Below, in pieces: positions 32,916-41,246 of a stretch of 64,000 nt of DNA. This stretch comes from Streptomyces sp. NRRL WC-3605. Lineage in GTDB: Bacteria; Actinomycetota; Actinomycetes; Streptomycetales; Streptomycetaceae. The notes beneath the pieces were generated by a model, which had not been told where the DNA came from, did not search any database, and saw only the letters and a list, made by a program, of their open reading frames with translations. Each line of letters starts with the position of its first letter. The stretch's first letter is position 1. The position numbers and the translations under genes are program-made. The stretch lies in assembly GCF_001509795.1 (NCBI RefSeq), contig NZ_LLZN01000059.1:1-64000 (forward strand). Reading direction: 5' to 3'.

Positions 32916-33205
32916 CGCACGGCCCGCAGCTGCTGCAGGAGGCGGGCGCTCTCGGCGGTGACGGCGTCCACGGCCGGGCGGTCGGCGGGCGTGAGGCTCT
33001 TGCGGCGGGCGGACCACTGCGCCCGCTCGGCAACGAGCGTCTGGGCCCGTTCGGCGTCGTCGGCCGCCCTCGCCTCGGCGATCAGCCGCGAGTAGGCACC
33101 GACCACGTGGTTGATGCCCTCCAGCGCCACCTCGAAGGCCGTTCCGTCTTCCGTCGACCAGGTCGCCGCGCCCATGCCCTGCAGAGCCGGTCCGGGGTCC
33201 GTCAT
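32912..33205 (-). CDS. putative antitoxin partner of the zeta toxin
   Basis: 97 aa, mostly helical and acidic/Ala-rich, without a recognised DNA-binding motif. It precedes the zeta-like kinase gene and overlaps it by four bases, so it is assigned as the antitoxin on context and size (epsilon-type antitoxins are about 90 aa, three-helix). No sequence match to epsilon is claimed. Confidence 0.65.
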   Translation of the reverse strand: MTDPGPALQGMGAATWSTEDGTAFEVALEGINHVVGAYSRLIAEARAADDAERAQTLVAERAQWSARRKSLTPADRPAVDAVTAESARLLQQLRAVR

Positions 33206-33385
33206 GATGTGCCCTCCCGTTGGATGCGTCGCCGTGTCACGCCCGTGCCAGCACTGGGCTGACCACGGCGTATCGCGACGCGGTCATTGTCGCGTCGTCT
33301 GGCGCCCCGGGAGTGGGGATCTGCGGGAAGTCGCGCCGTGCCCGGCGGATATTGCACCCAGCGCAATCAGCTCTCGGCGCGTGGC

Positions 33386-34003
33386 TCACCCAGGCGTGCC
33401 GGTCTCGGCGGACAAGGACCGGACCTTGGTGCAGGCAGTTTTGAGGGCGCCCCACAGCCGTTCGGGACGCATCCCTGTCGCCTGCCGCACCTGCGTGACG
33501 AGCCCTGCCGGGTCGTCCATGCCGTGCTGCCGTCGGGCCAGGTAGTGCTGCGCGGTGAGAGCGGCCTCCGCCGCCATGGCGATGGAGGCTTTGGCGTCCG
33601 CTGTACCCACCACGTGGCCGACCCGGCGCATGTGGTCGACGTACTCGGCGATCCGGCGCGGATCGTCCTCTACCTCGGCAAGCCGAGGTACGTCCGGAAC
33701 ACCCCGCACCGTGCGCCACTCAGCCGGGCACTCCCGCTCCAGGATGTCCGCGAACACCGAGATCAGGAGCAGGTTTCCGGCGTCCCGGCTCCCCTCGGTC
33801 GGGCCGAGGAAGTCCAGTACCAGCTCCAGTGCCCGGCCCACGTCGTCCGCCTCGTCGGCCAGCAAGGCCTCCGCGACCATCTGAGCCTCTGCCGGCGAGG
33901 GACGGTTCTTCACGGACAACTCCGACAGGAAGGTGCTCCATGGTGCTCCATCAGCAAGCCGATCTAGGGCCGTGTGCTGACGTAGGTCACCCTGGGACCC
34001 CAC
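33386..34003 (-). CDS. unknown helical protein
   Basis: About 205 aa if it starts at GTG 34003, which lies inside the upstream zinc-protein gene and has a poor ribosome site; the start is uncertain. From PWSTFLSELSV onward the protein is helical and Ala/Glu-rich. No domain was recognised. It overlaps the end of the zinc-protein gene by about 40 bases and is probably in its operon. Confidence 0.5.
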   Translation of the reverse strand: MGSQGDLRQHTALDRLADGAPWSTFLSELSVKNRPSPAEAQMVAEALLADEADDVGRALELVLDFLGPTEGSRDAGNLLLISVFADILERECPAEWRTVRGVPDVPRLAEVEDDPRRIAEYVDHMRRVGHVVGTADAKASIAMAAEAALTAQHYLARRQHGMDDPAGLVTQVRQATGMRPERLWGALKTACTKVRSLSAETGTPG

Positions 34004-34164
34004 TTCTCCCTCGCCGAGGCCAGACACCAGGTGCACAGCGGCGAGCCTCCCTTGCCGTAGCGGTGCGTCTTGCGCTGACAGACAGCGCAGAGACCCACCT
34101 CGCTGCCAAGACAGGTGAGAACGGAGTGGTCCGGCTCTGTGACCGGCGGTACGGGAGTCGTCAT
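33964..34164 (-). CDS. 66-aa zinc-knuckle protein
   Basis: ATG 34164 gives 66 residues with C26/C29 and C44/C47 forming two CxxC pairs 14 residues apart, plus a single Cys at 18. It is probably a zinc-binding nucleic-acid or protein adaptor. The gene runs into the unknown gene at 33386 in the same direction. It resembles the zinc microproteins at 12422-12759 in style but not closely in sequence. Confidence 0.6.
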   Translation of the reverse strand: MTTPVPPVTEPDHSVLTCLGSEVGLCAVCQRKTHRYGKGGSPLCTWCLASAREKWGPRVTYVSTRP

Positions 34165-34343
34165 GGTGTTCCTGTCCGGGTGGCTGATACACGCCACCTC
34201 AGGACCAGGATAGCCAGCAAATAGCACAGGGGTTCTATCCGCCAGGCCGACTGGCTCCCGCCGATATGACCTTTGCACTCACATGGGCGGAGTCGAGCGG
34301 AATCTCCTGATCACGTCCATGCGGCGTGGGCTATCAACGGAGC

Positions 34344-35003
34344 ATGATCAACCACGCGCTGCGCGGTCTCTCCGCTGCCGTCCTCGCTCTCTCTTCCTGC
34401 GTCGCACTTGCCGCACCGGCTCAGGCAGACGAGACGCTTCCCCTTGCTGACGCGGTGGCCACTCTGCCCGTGGCTGCTGAGTCCCGTGACGGCTACAGCC
34501 GCGATGAGTTCCGCCACTGGAACAGTGGTGACCTCGCGGACGGCTGCAACACCCGAGCCGAGGTCCTCATCCACGAGGCCGTCGACGCCCCCGCCGTCGG
34601 CCCCGGCTGCCGCCTGACGGGAGGCGCCTGGTTTTCCTACTACGACGGCGCCATCGTGACGTCGGCGCCCGGTCTCGACATCGATCACATGGTGCCGCTC
34701 GCCGAGGCCTGGGACAGCGGCGCCTCGGCCTGGAACGCGCAGCGCCGCGAAGCCTATGCCAACGACCAGGGCGCCGAGGCCTCCCTGGTCGCTGTGACCG
34801 CGCGCTCCAACCGCAGCAAGGCAGACCAGGACCCAGCTGATTGGCTGCCGCCGGCCGCCGAGGTGCACTGCCGCTATCTGGCGGAGTGGGTGGGGACGAA
34901 GCTGCGCTGGCGGCTCGCGGCGGATGAACGCGAACTCGAAGCCCTCGATGAGGCAGCGGCATCCTGCCCCGCCCAGACGGTGAGCTACGTACCGGCGCCC
35001 TGA
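34344..35003 (+). CDS. secreted HNH endonuclease
   Basis: 219 aa. Residues 1-29 are a signal peptide with a short charged start, a hydrophobic core and APAQA-type cleavage. The mature protein contains LDIDHMVPLAEAWDSGAS with the HNH Asp114-His115 and SNRSKADQDPADWLPP, the pattern of the DUF1524/HNH family of secreted Streptomyces nucleases. Such enzymes degrade extracellular DNA or act in competition. ATG 34344 has CGGAG before it. There is no immunity gene beside it, which fits an extracellular role. Confidence 0.85.
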   Translation: MINHALRGLSAAVLALSSCVALAAPAQADETLPLADAVATLPVAAESRDGYSRDEFRHWNSGDLADGCNTRAEVLIHEAVDAPAVGPGCRLTGGAWFSYYDGAIVTSAPGLDIDHMVPLAEAWDSGASAWNAQRREAYANDQGAEASLVAVTARSNRSKADQDPADWLPPAAEVHCRYLAEWVGTKLRWRLAADERELEALDEAAASCPAQTVSYVPAP

Positions 35004-35196
35004 CCCCGCGGCCGCCACCCGCCTCGCCTCGATCCGACGGCCGCCTTCGCGGCCGGGGGGCCTTGTCAGACCTTGGTCCTACTGTGGCCCTCGGGTGGAA
35101 GTCACGAATCACGAGGAGAGTGTCGATCTTGAGCTGCGCCAGGCGTCGCGGAGGACACCCGGCGCAGCCTCGGTCACGTCGGATCCCCCGGGGGGG

Positions 35197-35403
35197 TTAC
35201 TTCCGGTGGATCTGGACGGTGACCTTGACGACGACGCCGCTCAGGATGCCGGCGGCCGCGACCGCGATGGCCGCTTCTTCGTTGCCGGTGAAGGCGAGAG
35301 CAAGGACAGTGGCGAGTGTCGCCAAGGTGGTGAGGACTGCGGCCCACGCGTAGGCGCGGCCAGAGTCGTCCGTACCGGCTGGGGTACGGTCAATGTGCGT
35401 CAC
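35197..35403 (-). CDS. small membrane protein, paralogue of the 17260 gene
   Basis: 68 aa from GTG 35403, with AAGGAG 9 bases before it. It begins VTHIDRTPAG and has two hydrophobic stretches, with a charged end. It resembles the 70-aa protein at 17260 in N-terminus and overall plan, and the two leaders share covarying stems. Function unknown. Confidence 0.65.
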   Translation of the reverse strand: MTHIDRTPAGTDDSGRAYAWAAVLTTLATLATVLALAFTGNEEAAIAVAAAGILSGVVVKVTVQIHRK

Positions 35404-35525
35404 GGCTTACGGCTCCTTACGACGGATCGGTAGCCCGACGTCAGGCGAAGGGGGACCCCGGTCGCGAAGTCGCTTTCTCAGGGCATGACTTCGCAGGGGT
35501 CTCCCCTCGTCATCGGAAGGGCTTC
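35404..35525 (-). promoter_or_regulatory. structured 5' leader B (paired with leader A)
   Basis: The minus-strand leader forms a long stem from GGGGTCTCCCCTC (35496-35508) and GAAGGGGGACCCC (35447-35459). An inner perfect stem GCGAAGTC/GACTTCGC (35464-35471 with 35487-35494) and an alternative 5' hairpin GAAGGG/CCCCTC (35516-35521 with 35503-35508) accompany it. Leader A at 17473-17600 keeps the outer and alternative pairings with changed base pairs, which argues for a selected RNA structure. Confidence 0.6.
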
Positions 35526-35555
35526 ATGACTTGCCTCAGACTCTAAGGGGCAGTC

Positions 35556-35639
35556 CTGACAGTGAAGAGATCCAGACGCCGTAACAAGCGGCACTGACAG
35601 TGCCTGATGCGCCCACTCGCAATACACCACGGCACTGAC
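35556..35639. repeat. three CTGACA repeats, two palindromic
   Basis: CTGAC occurs at 35556-35560, 35594-35598 and 35635-35639. The second lies in the palindrome GCACTG-A-CAGTGC and the third in GGCACTGACATGCC. Spacings of 38 and 41 bases suggest a multi-site operator upstream of leader B. Confidence 0.5.
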
Positions 35640-35718
35640 ATGCCATCCACCCGTATAACGGCAGGTCAGAGCCATGCAGCGCAGGATCTACAGATCTCTC
35701 CCAGAGGGCGAAGCACCG

Positions 35719-35756
35719 TGACCCATCTCACACCCTGAAATACATGAAATGGGTCA
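35719..35756. repeat. 8-bp inverted repeat TGACCCAT/ATGGGTCA
   Basis: Perfect 8-bp arms at 35719-35726 and 35749-35756 with a 22-base AT-richer loop. This lies about 125 bases beyond the end of the conjugation operon and may be its terminator or a regulatory site. The remaining bases up to 35880 hold no supported gene. Confidence 0.45.
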
Positions 35757-35880
35757 TCAAGGACTCTCTCGGCTCGCCGATGTCGAGGGTCATGCGGCGG
35801 CGATCTCGTCGCCCGGCTGCGTGTGCCAGCGCCCTCATCGACCCGCACACCAACCCTCATCACGTAGTACTTCGAGTCTC

Positions 35881-36474
35881 TTAGCCCTCGGCGTGGGTCC
35901 ATGCACTGGGCACTAGGCCGGGCATGCGGTGGTTGATCGAGTGCTCACCCTTGGTGCAGCCCGCGAACGGGCCGGTGGACCCTCGTAGCTCTCGCAGGGC
36001 GGGGTCCATGTGGTCGCGGTGCCAGACTGAGGGGCCGGTGTATCCGCAGGTGGCTGGGTCCGTCAGTTCTTGCCAGGCGAGCCATGCGGCGTGCAGGCGG
36101 GCGACTGCCACGGGGTGTTCCCACCACAGATGGCACCATCGGGCGTCAGCCGACGGCTCGGCAAGGTAGCCGGGCACCAGCACACCCTCCACCCACTCGA
36201 TGAGAGCGCGGAGTTCGTCGTCGTACTGCGGCGAGTCGAGCAACAAGATGAAGGGCGGGTACTTCCACTCTGCTTCCTCGTCGTCCTCGGTAGGGACGTC
36301 CCCGCCGGCCGTCTCCTCGTCGGTGGCAGGCCCGCCCGGCCCGTCCTCGGTTCCGTCGGCGAACTCCTGGACCAGGGCGGTGAGCCGGGCGACCTTGACC
36401 TTGAGGTCCTCGATGTCCTCGAACATGCCGACCGGCACGTCCATCTGCGGGACGTCGTCGGGTTCATCGGCCAT
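35881..36474 (-). CDS. DUF4913-family protein
   Basis: 197 aa from ATG 36474; it overlaps the upstream VirD4-like gene by 11 bases. The N-terminus has a coiled-coil (EDIEDLKVKVARLTALVQEF), then an acidic linker, then the DUF4913 pattern: LIEWVEGVLVPGYLAEP, RWCHLWWEHPVAVARLHAAW and VWYRDH-like VWHRDHMDPAL. DUF4913 proteins occur at the end of actinobacterial conjugation operons, next to the coupling protein. A role with the coupling protein is inferred from this position. Confidence 0.8.
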   Translation of the reverse strand: MADEPDDVPQMDVPVGMFEDIEDLKVKVARLTALVQEFADGTEDGPGGPATDEETAGGDVPTEDDEEAEWKYPPFILLLDSPQYDDELRALIEWVEGVLVPGYLAEPSADARWCHLWWEHPVAVARLHAAWLAWQELTDPATCGYTGPSVWHRDHMDPALRELRGSTGPFAGCTKGEHSINHRMPGLVPSAWTHAEG

Positions 36475-38203
36475 TGCGGGCGGCCTTCCGCTGCTCGTAC
36501 GCGGCCACGGCGCGCTTGGTGATGGCGGCCTCCTCCTCACGCATCTGCGGGCCGATGTGCGCCATGGCCTCCTCCGCGTACCAGGGGCGCAGGCTGATCT
36601 GTGCGACCGGCATGCCGGTGGACATCAGCAGGGCCGTGCCCTTGCGCATGGCGCGGATCTCGGCGGGGTCCAGGACCTGCTCGCGCTGCTCGCTCCAGCT
36701 GCGGCTGGAGCCGTCCTTGCTCTTGGAGTACGAGCCGCGCTCGATGTAGTGCGCGCCGGTCAGGGAGCTGATGTCCTGGGCGAACTTGGCGTCGTCCATC
36801 CCGACGCCGATCACCTTGCGCGTGGCCGCGCTCCACATGGCGTCCATGCCGACCTCGCCCCAGGCCCGTACGCCCTGGCGGTAGCTCTGCAGGATCGTGA
36901 ACGGCGTGATGCCGCGCGATCCGAGGTGGGAGTACAGGTCAGGCAGGTCGGCGATCCGGCAGATGTTGGCGGCCTCGTCCAGGACCGCGCGCATCGGCTC
37001 GGGCAGGCGGCCGCCGTGGCGCTCGCCCGCCTCGGTGGCGGCGGTGAAGACGGCGTCGGCGACCGCGGCCACGAGCGCCGAGGACGGTCCGCCCTTCTTG
37101 CTCAGCAGATACAGGGTGTCGGTGCTGGTGGCGAAGGCCTCGGGGTCGAAGCGGGCGCGGTGCTTGTCCGGGGTGACCCACGCGAGGACCTTCTCGTCGC
37201 GCAGCGCGGACATGGCCGTACGCGCGTTCTGGTAGATCCCGGACTGTGTCTCCTCGGCGATGTTGATGGAGGAATCGACCTGCTCGGCGAGCACCGGCTC
37301 GTGCTGGTAGAGCACACGCAGCGGCGCCTTCTCCTTCGGGTCGGCCAGCCATGCCATGACCTCGCGGACGGTGGTGCCCTCCCACCAGGCCGCTCGGAAC
37401 AGGCCGGTGAGGAGGTCTCCGGCGGCCTGGGACCAGAACGGGTCGGCCTGCTCCGAGGTGATCTGGGTGACGAAGTGCGAGGCCAGACGCTCGGCGCCTT
37501 CCAGGGTCTCGGCCTGCGCCACCAGGTCGACCCACATGTCCCGTTCGGCCTGCGCGACGCCCTGAGTGTCGAACAGGAAGGTCTGCCCGGCCCTGGCCCG
37601 GCTGCCGCGCGTCGCGGCGTAGACGTCCGCCTTGTTCGACGTCATCAGCAGGGCGCCAGGCGCCTCCTCCGCGACCGGGATGGCCAGCGACGTCGACTTG
37701 CCCGCGCGCGGCGCCATGATGGCGATGTAGGTGTCCTCGTCCGATCCGCGCAGCTCGATGCCGGACGGCAGGTGGTCGCCAAGGAGGACGCCCCGGTCGC
37801 GTGCCGGGAGCTGCGAGGCCTTCGCCCCCTTCAACGAGGCGCGCAGCCGGGTCGCGGTGCGGGCGGCGTGCTTCGGTGTCAGCTCACGCACCTGGTGCAG
37901 GGTGGCCAGGCTGGAAGGGTTCCTGAACCACTTGAAGGCCCAGCGCAGCCCCCACACGAGGAACACCACGACCGCCAGGTCGGCGACGGTGGCGCCGACG
38001 AGAGACGCGGTCTGCGACTGCGGCCACACCGTCGCCCAGTCGCTGACCATCCGGTAGACGGTCAGCGGGGAGGCCGGGGCCACGTCCTCGCCGGTGGCCA
38101 GTGCGCCGCCAGCCGCTCCCGCCCAGGTCGCGGCGGACAGCGTCACGACGCCGCCCGCCAGGATCGCGGCGCCGGCCCATGCCCGGTCGTCGTCCGTCAT
38201 CAT
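36464..38203 (-). CDS. VirD4/TraG-like coupling protein
   Basis: 579 aa. Two N-terminal membrane helices (about 10-38 and 66-92) are followed by a P-loop ATPase with Walker A APRAGKST at 164-171, a Walker B region near VLDEAANI and a conserved QSYRQ segment. This is the TraG/TraD/VirD4 coupling-protein plan, a hexameric ATPase that brings the relaxase-DNA complex to the secretion channel. The start ATGATG overlaps the stop codon of the VirB4-like gene, so the two are translationally coupled. It is part of the minus-strand operon that starts near 44300. Confidence 0.9.
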   Translation of the reverse strand: MMTDDDRAWAGAAILAGGVVTLSAATWAGAAGGALATGEDVAPASPLTVYRMVSDWATVWPQSQTASLVGATVADLAVVVFLVWGLRWAFKWFRNPSSLATLHQVRELTPKHAARTATRLRASLKGAKASQLPARDRGVLLGDHLPSGIELRGSDEDTYIAIMAPRAGKSTSLAIPVAEEAPGALLMTSNKADVYAATRGSRARAGQTFLFDTQGVAQAERDMWVDLVAQAETLEGAERLASHFVTQITSEQADPFWSQAAGDLLTGLFRAAWWEGTTVREVMAWLADPKEKAPLRVLYQHEPVLAEQVDSSINIAEETQSGIYQNARTAMSALRDEKVLAWVTPDKHRARFDPEAFATSTDTLYLLSKKGGPSSALVAAVADAVFTAATEAGERHGGRLPEPMRAVLDEAANICRIADLPDLYSHLGSRGITPFTILQSYRQGVRAWGEVGMDAMWSAATRKVIGVGMDDAKFAQDISSLTGAHYIERGSYSKSKDGSSRSWSEQREQVLDPAEIRAMRKGTALLMSTGMPVAQISLRPWYAEEAMAHIGPQMREEEAAITKRAVAAYEQRKAARNGR

Positions 38204-39795
38204 CGGCTGTCGCCTCCCGCCCTCGGTGTGCGGCGCCGGTTGGTGTCCGTGCGGTACAGCCGCTGCTCGGTCGCGGTGAGTTCGAGCGCGGCCGCGATGC
38301 CCGGCCTGGTCCCGATCTTGATCAGATACTTGCCGCGGCCGGGATGGCGGGCCCGTTCGTCCTCCGCCGGCGGACCTTGGCCGTCGTCCTGGTCGTCGTA
38401 GCTCGGGTCGATGTCCAGGCCCGTGCTTGTGGCCGACGACCACGAGCCGATCATCATGCGTTCCTGCTCCGTCAGGCTGCGTTTGCCGGTGACGCGGCGC
38501 AGCTCCTCGTCGGTGGACGCGCCGATCACCCACGTGTCGCAGCGGTCCATGAGCCCTCGGGCCTTCGCCCGGTCCATCTCGGTGGGCAGGGCCTCGACGT
38601 CGAGCAGGGAATGCGTGACGTAGATCGTGACGTCGTCCGTCGTGCGGTTGAGGCGGCTGATCGCGTCCATCGCGTCGACCAGGCCCGGCCCGGAGCGCAG
38701 GGCCCGCCACATCTCGTCCATCGGCAGCACGAGGCGACGGTCCATCAAGCCGATGCTGCGGGCGGAGTCGATGCTGGAGTACGTGTAGGCCCAGGTCGCG
38801 ATCATCCCGGCGGACACGACGTCGTTGCCGCGGGCCCGCAGTGCGGAGATGTCCACGGAGACCGCGGGGGCGGCAATGTCCAGGGGTGTGGTCGTCGGCC
38901 CGTCGAAGAGGCCGCGCAGCGGGCCGCCGATCAGGTTGTCGAGCCCGGCGATGGCGCTGCGGGTCAGGTCCCGGTAGCGGTCGCCCTCGGCGGCCAGCTT
39001 GGTCCGCAGTTCCTCCGGGGCGGCCCGCAGTACGTCGACCACGTCCTTGACGATGGGGTCGCTGCCGGTGGCCTGACCGGCGGAGGCGACCTGCACGGCC
39101 GTGTCCAGCGCGCTGCGTTCGATCTCGTTCGGGGTGCGCCCGAGCCCGTGCTTGGTCGACAGCAGGGCGACCAGGGTCTCGAGTCTGCGGCCGTTGAGGA
39201 CGTCGAGCAGAGCCTGGCGCCGGTCGGCGGGCAAGGCCTGCGCGTGGCCCTTGAGCGGGCCGCTGTCCAGGGGGTTGATGCGGCCGATGCCGTCGCCGAT
39301 CCGTACGACGCTGCCGCCGAGCTCGCGGATCAGCTCGCTGTACTCGCCCTTGACGTCGCCGGGGACACAGACCATGTGCCCGAAGGCCGAGTACACCAGA
39401 CAGATCCTCTTGACCAGGGCGGACTTGCCCGCACCCGGCTGCGACATGACCCACACGCCGGGATTGGTGGTGAGCTGGCCCGTCCAGCCGGAGGGGTCCA
39501 GACACACCAACTCGCCGGTGAGGACGTCCCGTCCGACCGGCACGCCGCGCGGCGGCAGACCGGAGCCCAGCAGGAAGGGGTAGATGCCGCCCGCCTGCGA
39601 GGTGGGGCCGGTGTAGACGGTGCCCGCGTCCTCGACGGTGGCCCGGCCGCCGAACCTGCCGCCCCACCCGAGCCGGGGAGCGAACCGGCTCCGCAGCTTC
39701 CTTGCGGCCTGGCGCTCTGCGCGGGTCGGGGCCTGCTCGGTCGTCCTGGTGACCCGCTTGGGCGTGGTCACCACGGTCTTGGGCTTGCGTGCCAT
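38200..39795 (-). CDS. VirB4-like conjugation ATPase
   Basis: 531 aa. Walker A QPGAGKSA is at 119-126 and Walker B is in LVLPMDEMWRAL, followed by DVTIYVTHSL and DTWVIGAS. The layout is that of VirB4/TraC/TrsE ATPases that energise type IV secretion. The start overlaps the stop of the SCO6880 gene by one base, and the stop overlaps the start of the VirD4-like gene. The first 50 residues are basic and unordered, without the N-terminal domain of classical VirB4, whose equivalent may be the separate SCO6880-family protein upstream. Confidence 0.88.
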   Translation of the reverse strand: MARKPKTVVTTPKRVTRTTEQAPTRAERQAARKLRSRFAPRLGWGGRFGGRATVEDAGTVYTGPTSQAGGIYPFLLGSGLPPRGVPVGRDVLTGELVCLDPSGWTGQLTTNPGVWVMSQPGAGKSALVKRICLVYSAFGHMVCVPGDVKGEYSELIRELGGSVVRIGDGIGRINPLDSGPLKGHAQALPADRRQALLDVLNGRRLETLVALLSTKHGLGRTPNEIERSALDTAVQVASAGQATGSDPIVKDVVDVLRAAPEELRTKLAAEGDRYRDLTRSAIAGLDNLIGGPLRGLFDGPTTTPLDIAAPAVSVDISALRARGNDVVSAGMIATWAYTYSSIDSARSIGLMDRRLVLPMDEMWRALRSGPGLVDAMDAISRLNRTTDDVTIYVTHSLLDVEALPTEMDRAKARGLMDRCDTWVIGASTDEELRRVTGKRSLTEQERMMIGSWSSATSTGLDIDPSYDDQDDGQGPPAEDERARHPGRGKYLIKIGTRPGIAAALELTATEQRLYRTDTNRRRTPRAGGDSR

Positions 39796-41246
39796 CAGTC
39801 CCTCACGAGCGGGTTGTAGCCCAGCGGCAGCGTGGCGGCGAAGACGGCGCCCTGTGCGCCGTAGGCGGGCCTCATGCGGATGCCCCTGGTCGCCTTCACG
39901 GCGCGCTCCAGCTCCTGGCGGGCGGCGGGCAGGTCGGCGGCGGATCGGGCCGTGGTCGTCACCATGAGGGTCCAGTCGACCACCTGGGAGCCGCCGGCGA
40001 CCTGTGCGGCGGCCCGCTCGGCGCGCTCGGCGTCGGCCCGCTGGCTCCACTTGGCGCGGCCCTTGACCTCGGCGGTGGCGGCCGCCCGCTGGTGGGCGTT
40101 GCTGATCTCCCTCTCCAGGACCGCTTCGCCCTCGTAGGGGTCCAGGACCCGGTAGGCGAGGGTGATGCGCCGCTGGAAGCGGCCCGGGGCCAGCAGCGGC
40201 AGCAGCACGCTGTAGGCGATGGGACGTCGCGGCATCTCGCGCAGCACCCAGCTCAGCGACACTCCGCCGTCGTGCGCGTAGGTCTCCCATTCGTCGTCGG
40301 CGGCCTGCGGGCCGCACTCGGACCAGCTGAGTTCCTCGAAGTCCTTGTCCCGGGCGTTGAAGGTGGCCGGGTCGTACGCGCTGCGCACCAGGCGGCGCAG
40401 GTCGACGTCGGTGGCCCGGCGCATGATGTCGGTCCCGGTGCCGGACAGGTCCAGGCCGTCGACCACCTTGAGGGTTTCCGCGACCTGTTCGGCGAGGTCG
40501 GCCGGCGGGTTCGCGGACGCGGTGGGATCGACCGTGACGGACATCCACGGCGCCACGCTGGCCGTGGCGTGCGGGGTCGTGCGCACCAGCTCGTCGATGA
40601 TCTGCTTGGCGAATTGTGGGGCGTTGGGGTCCTTGCGGACCTTCACGTCGTCGCCGAGGGCCTCCCCCGCTCCCGGGGTGATCTGGATCGTCACCGAGGC
40701 GCCCTTGATCTGCTCGTCGGTGCTCATCGCGTCCAGCACGGACGACCAGGTGCGCAGGGAACTCTGCACGGCGCCGGTGGGGGCCATCAGGCTGCCGCCG
40801 GGGGCCAGGAGCGTCGTGACGGTCATGTGGCCGCTCGCCCGGTCGTGGACCACCCCCACGTGCTTGCCGGTCGTCGGGTCGTGAGCGCGGATCAGGGTGG
40901 AGGAGGCGCCCACTCCCGGCAGGTCCAGCGCGTAGGGGTGCGGCAGCAGCACCCGCCGGTAGGAGGTGGCCTCGACCCTGGCCGCCCGCCGCCAGGCCAC
41001 CTTGGCCCAGTAGTAGGACAGAGCGGACATGCCGTGCCGCCGGGCGGCGGCCAGGGCGATCAGCGCGCCCGTCACCGGCAGGGTGACCACCAGGGTGACC
41101 GGCGCCTGGACGCCGATGATGCCCTCCGCGACCAGGACCACGGTCGAGATGATCGTCGCCGACTTGGACAGCCCGCCGAAGCCGAAGCTGCGGCGGGCAC
41201 GGAACCCTTCCACCAGCAGGGCCTGCGGCACCTCGTGCGTGGTCAC
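39795..41246 (-). CDS. SCO6880-family conjugation protein
   Basis: 483 aa from GTG 41246, which overlaps the VirB6-like stop as GTGA. Two membrane segments lie at about 30-75 (IISTVVLVAEGIIG and VTLVVTLPVTGALIALAAA). The remaining sequence matches the SCO6880 family in Streptomyces, for example SALSYYWAKVAWRRAARVEA and YRRVLLPHPYALDLPGVGAS. The family sits beside VirB4-like genes in actinobacterial type IV secretion loci and probably provides the N-terminal membrane part of the ATPase complex. Confidence 0.85.
   Translation of the reverse strand: MTTHEVPQALLVEGFRARRSFGFGGLSKSATIISTVVLVAEGIIGVQAPVTLVVTLPVTGALIALAAARRHGMSALSYYWAKVAWRRAARVEATSYRRVLLPHPYALDLPGVGASSTLIRAHDPTTGKHVGVVHDRASGHMTVTTLLAPGGSLMAPTGAVQSSLRTWSSVLDAMSTDEQIKGASVTIQITPGAGEALGDDVKVRKDPNAPQFAKQIIDELVRTTPHATASVAPWMSVTVDPTASANPPADLAEQVAETLKVVDGLDLSGTGTDIMRRATDVDLRRLVRSAYDPATFNARDKDFEELSWSECGPQAADDEWETYAHDGGVSLSWVLREMPRRPIAYSVLLPLLAPGRFQRRITLAYRVLDPYEGEAVLEREISNAHQRAAATAEVKGRAKWSQRADAERAERAAAQVAGGSQVVDWTLMVTTTARSAADLPAARQELERAVKATRGIRMRPAYGAQGAVFAATLPLGYNPLVRD

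Noticed and set aside
31750..33033. Extension of the Ku frame upstream of ATG 31749
   Set aside because: The frame stays open only because of GC bias; it overlaps the zeta-toxin gene in another frame and has no ribosome site, while Ku starts at its family-typical residues.
35666..35902. 78-aa minus-strand frame after the transfer operon
   Set aside because: No ribosome site or recognisable composition, and it overlaps inverted repeats.
36200..39819. Long plus-strand open frames opposite the transfer genes
   Set aside because: They have no ribosome sites or domains; the minus strand carries Walker motifs and tight gene overlaps.
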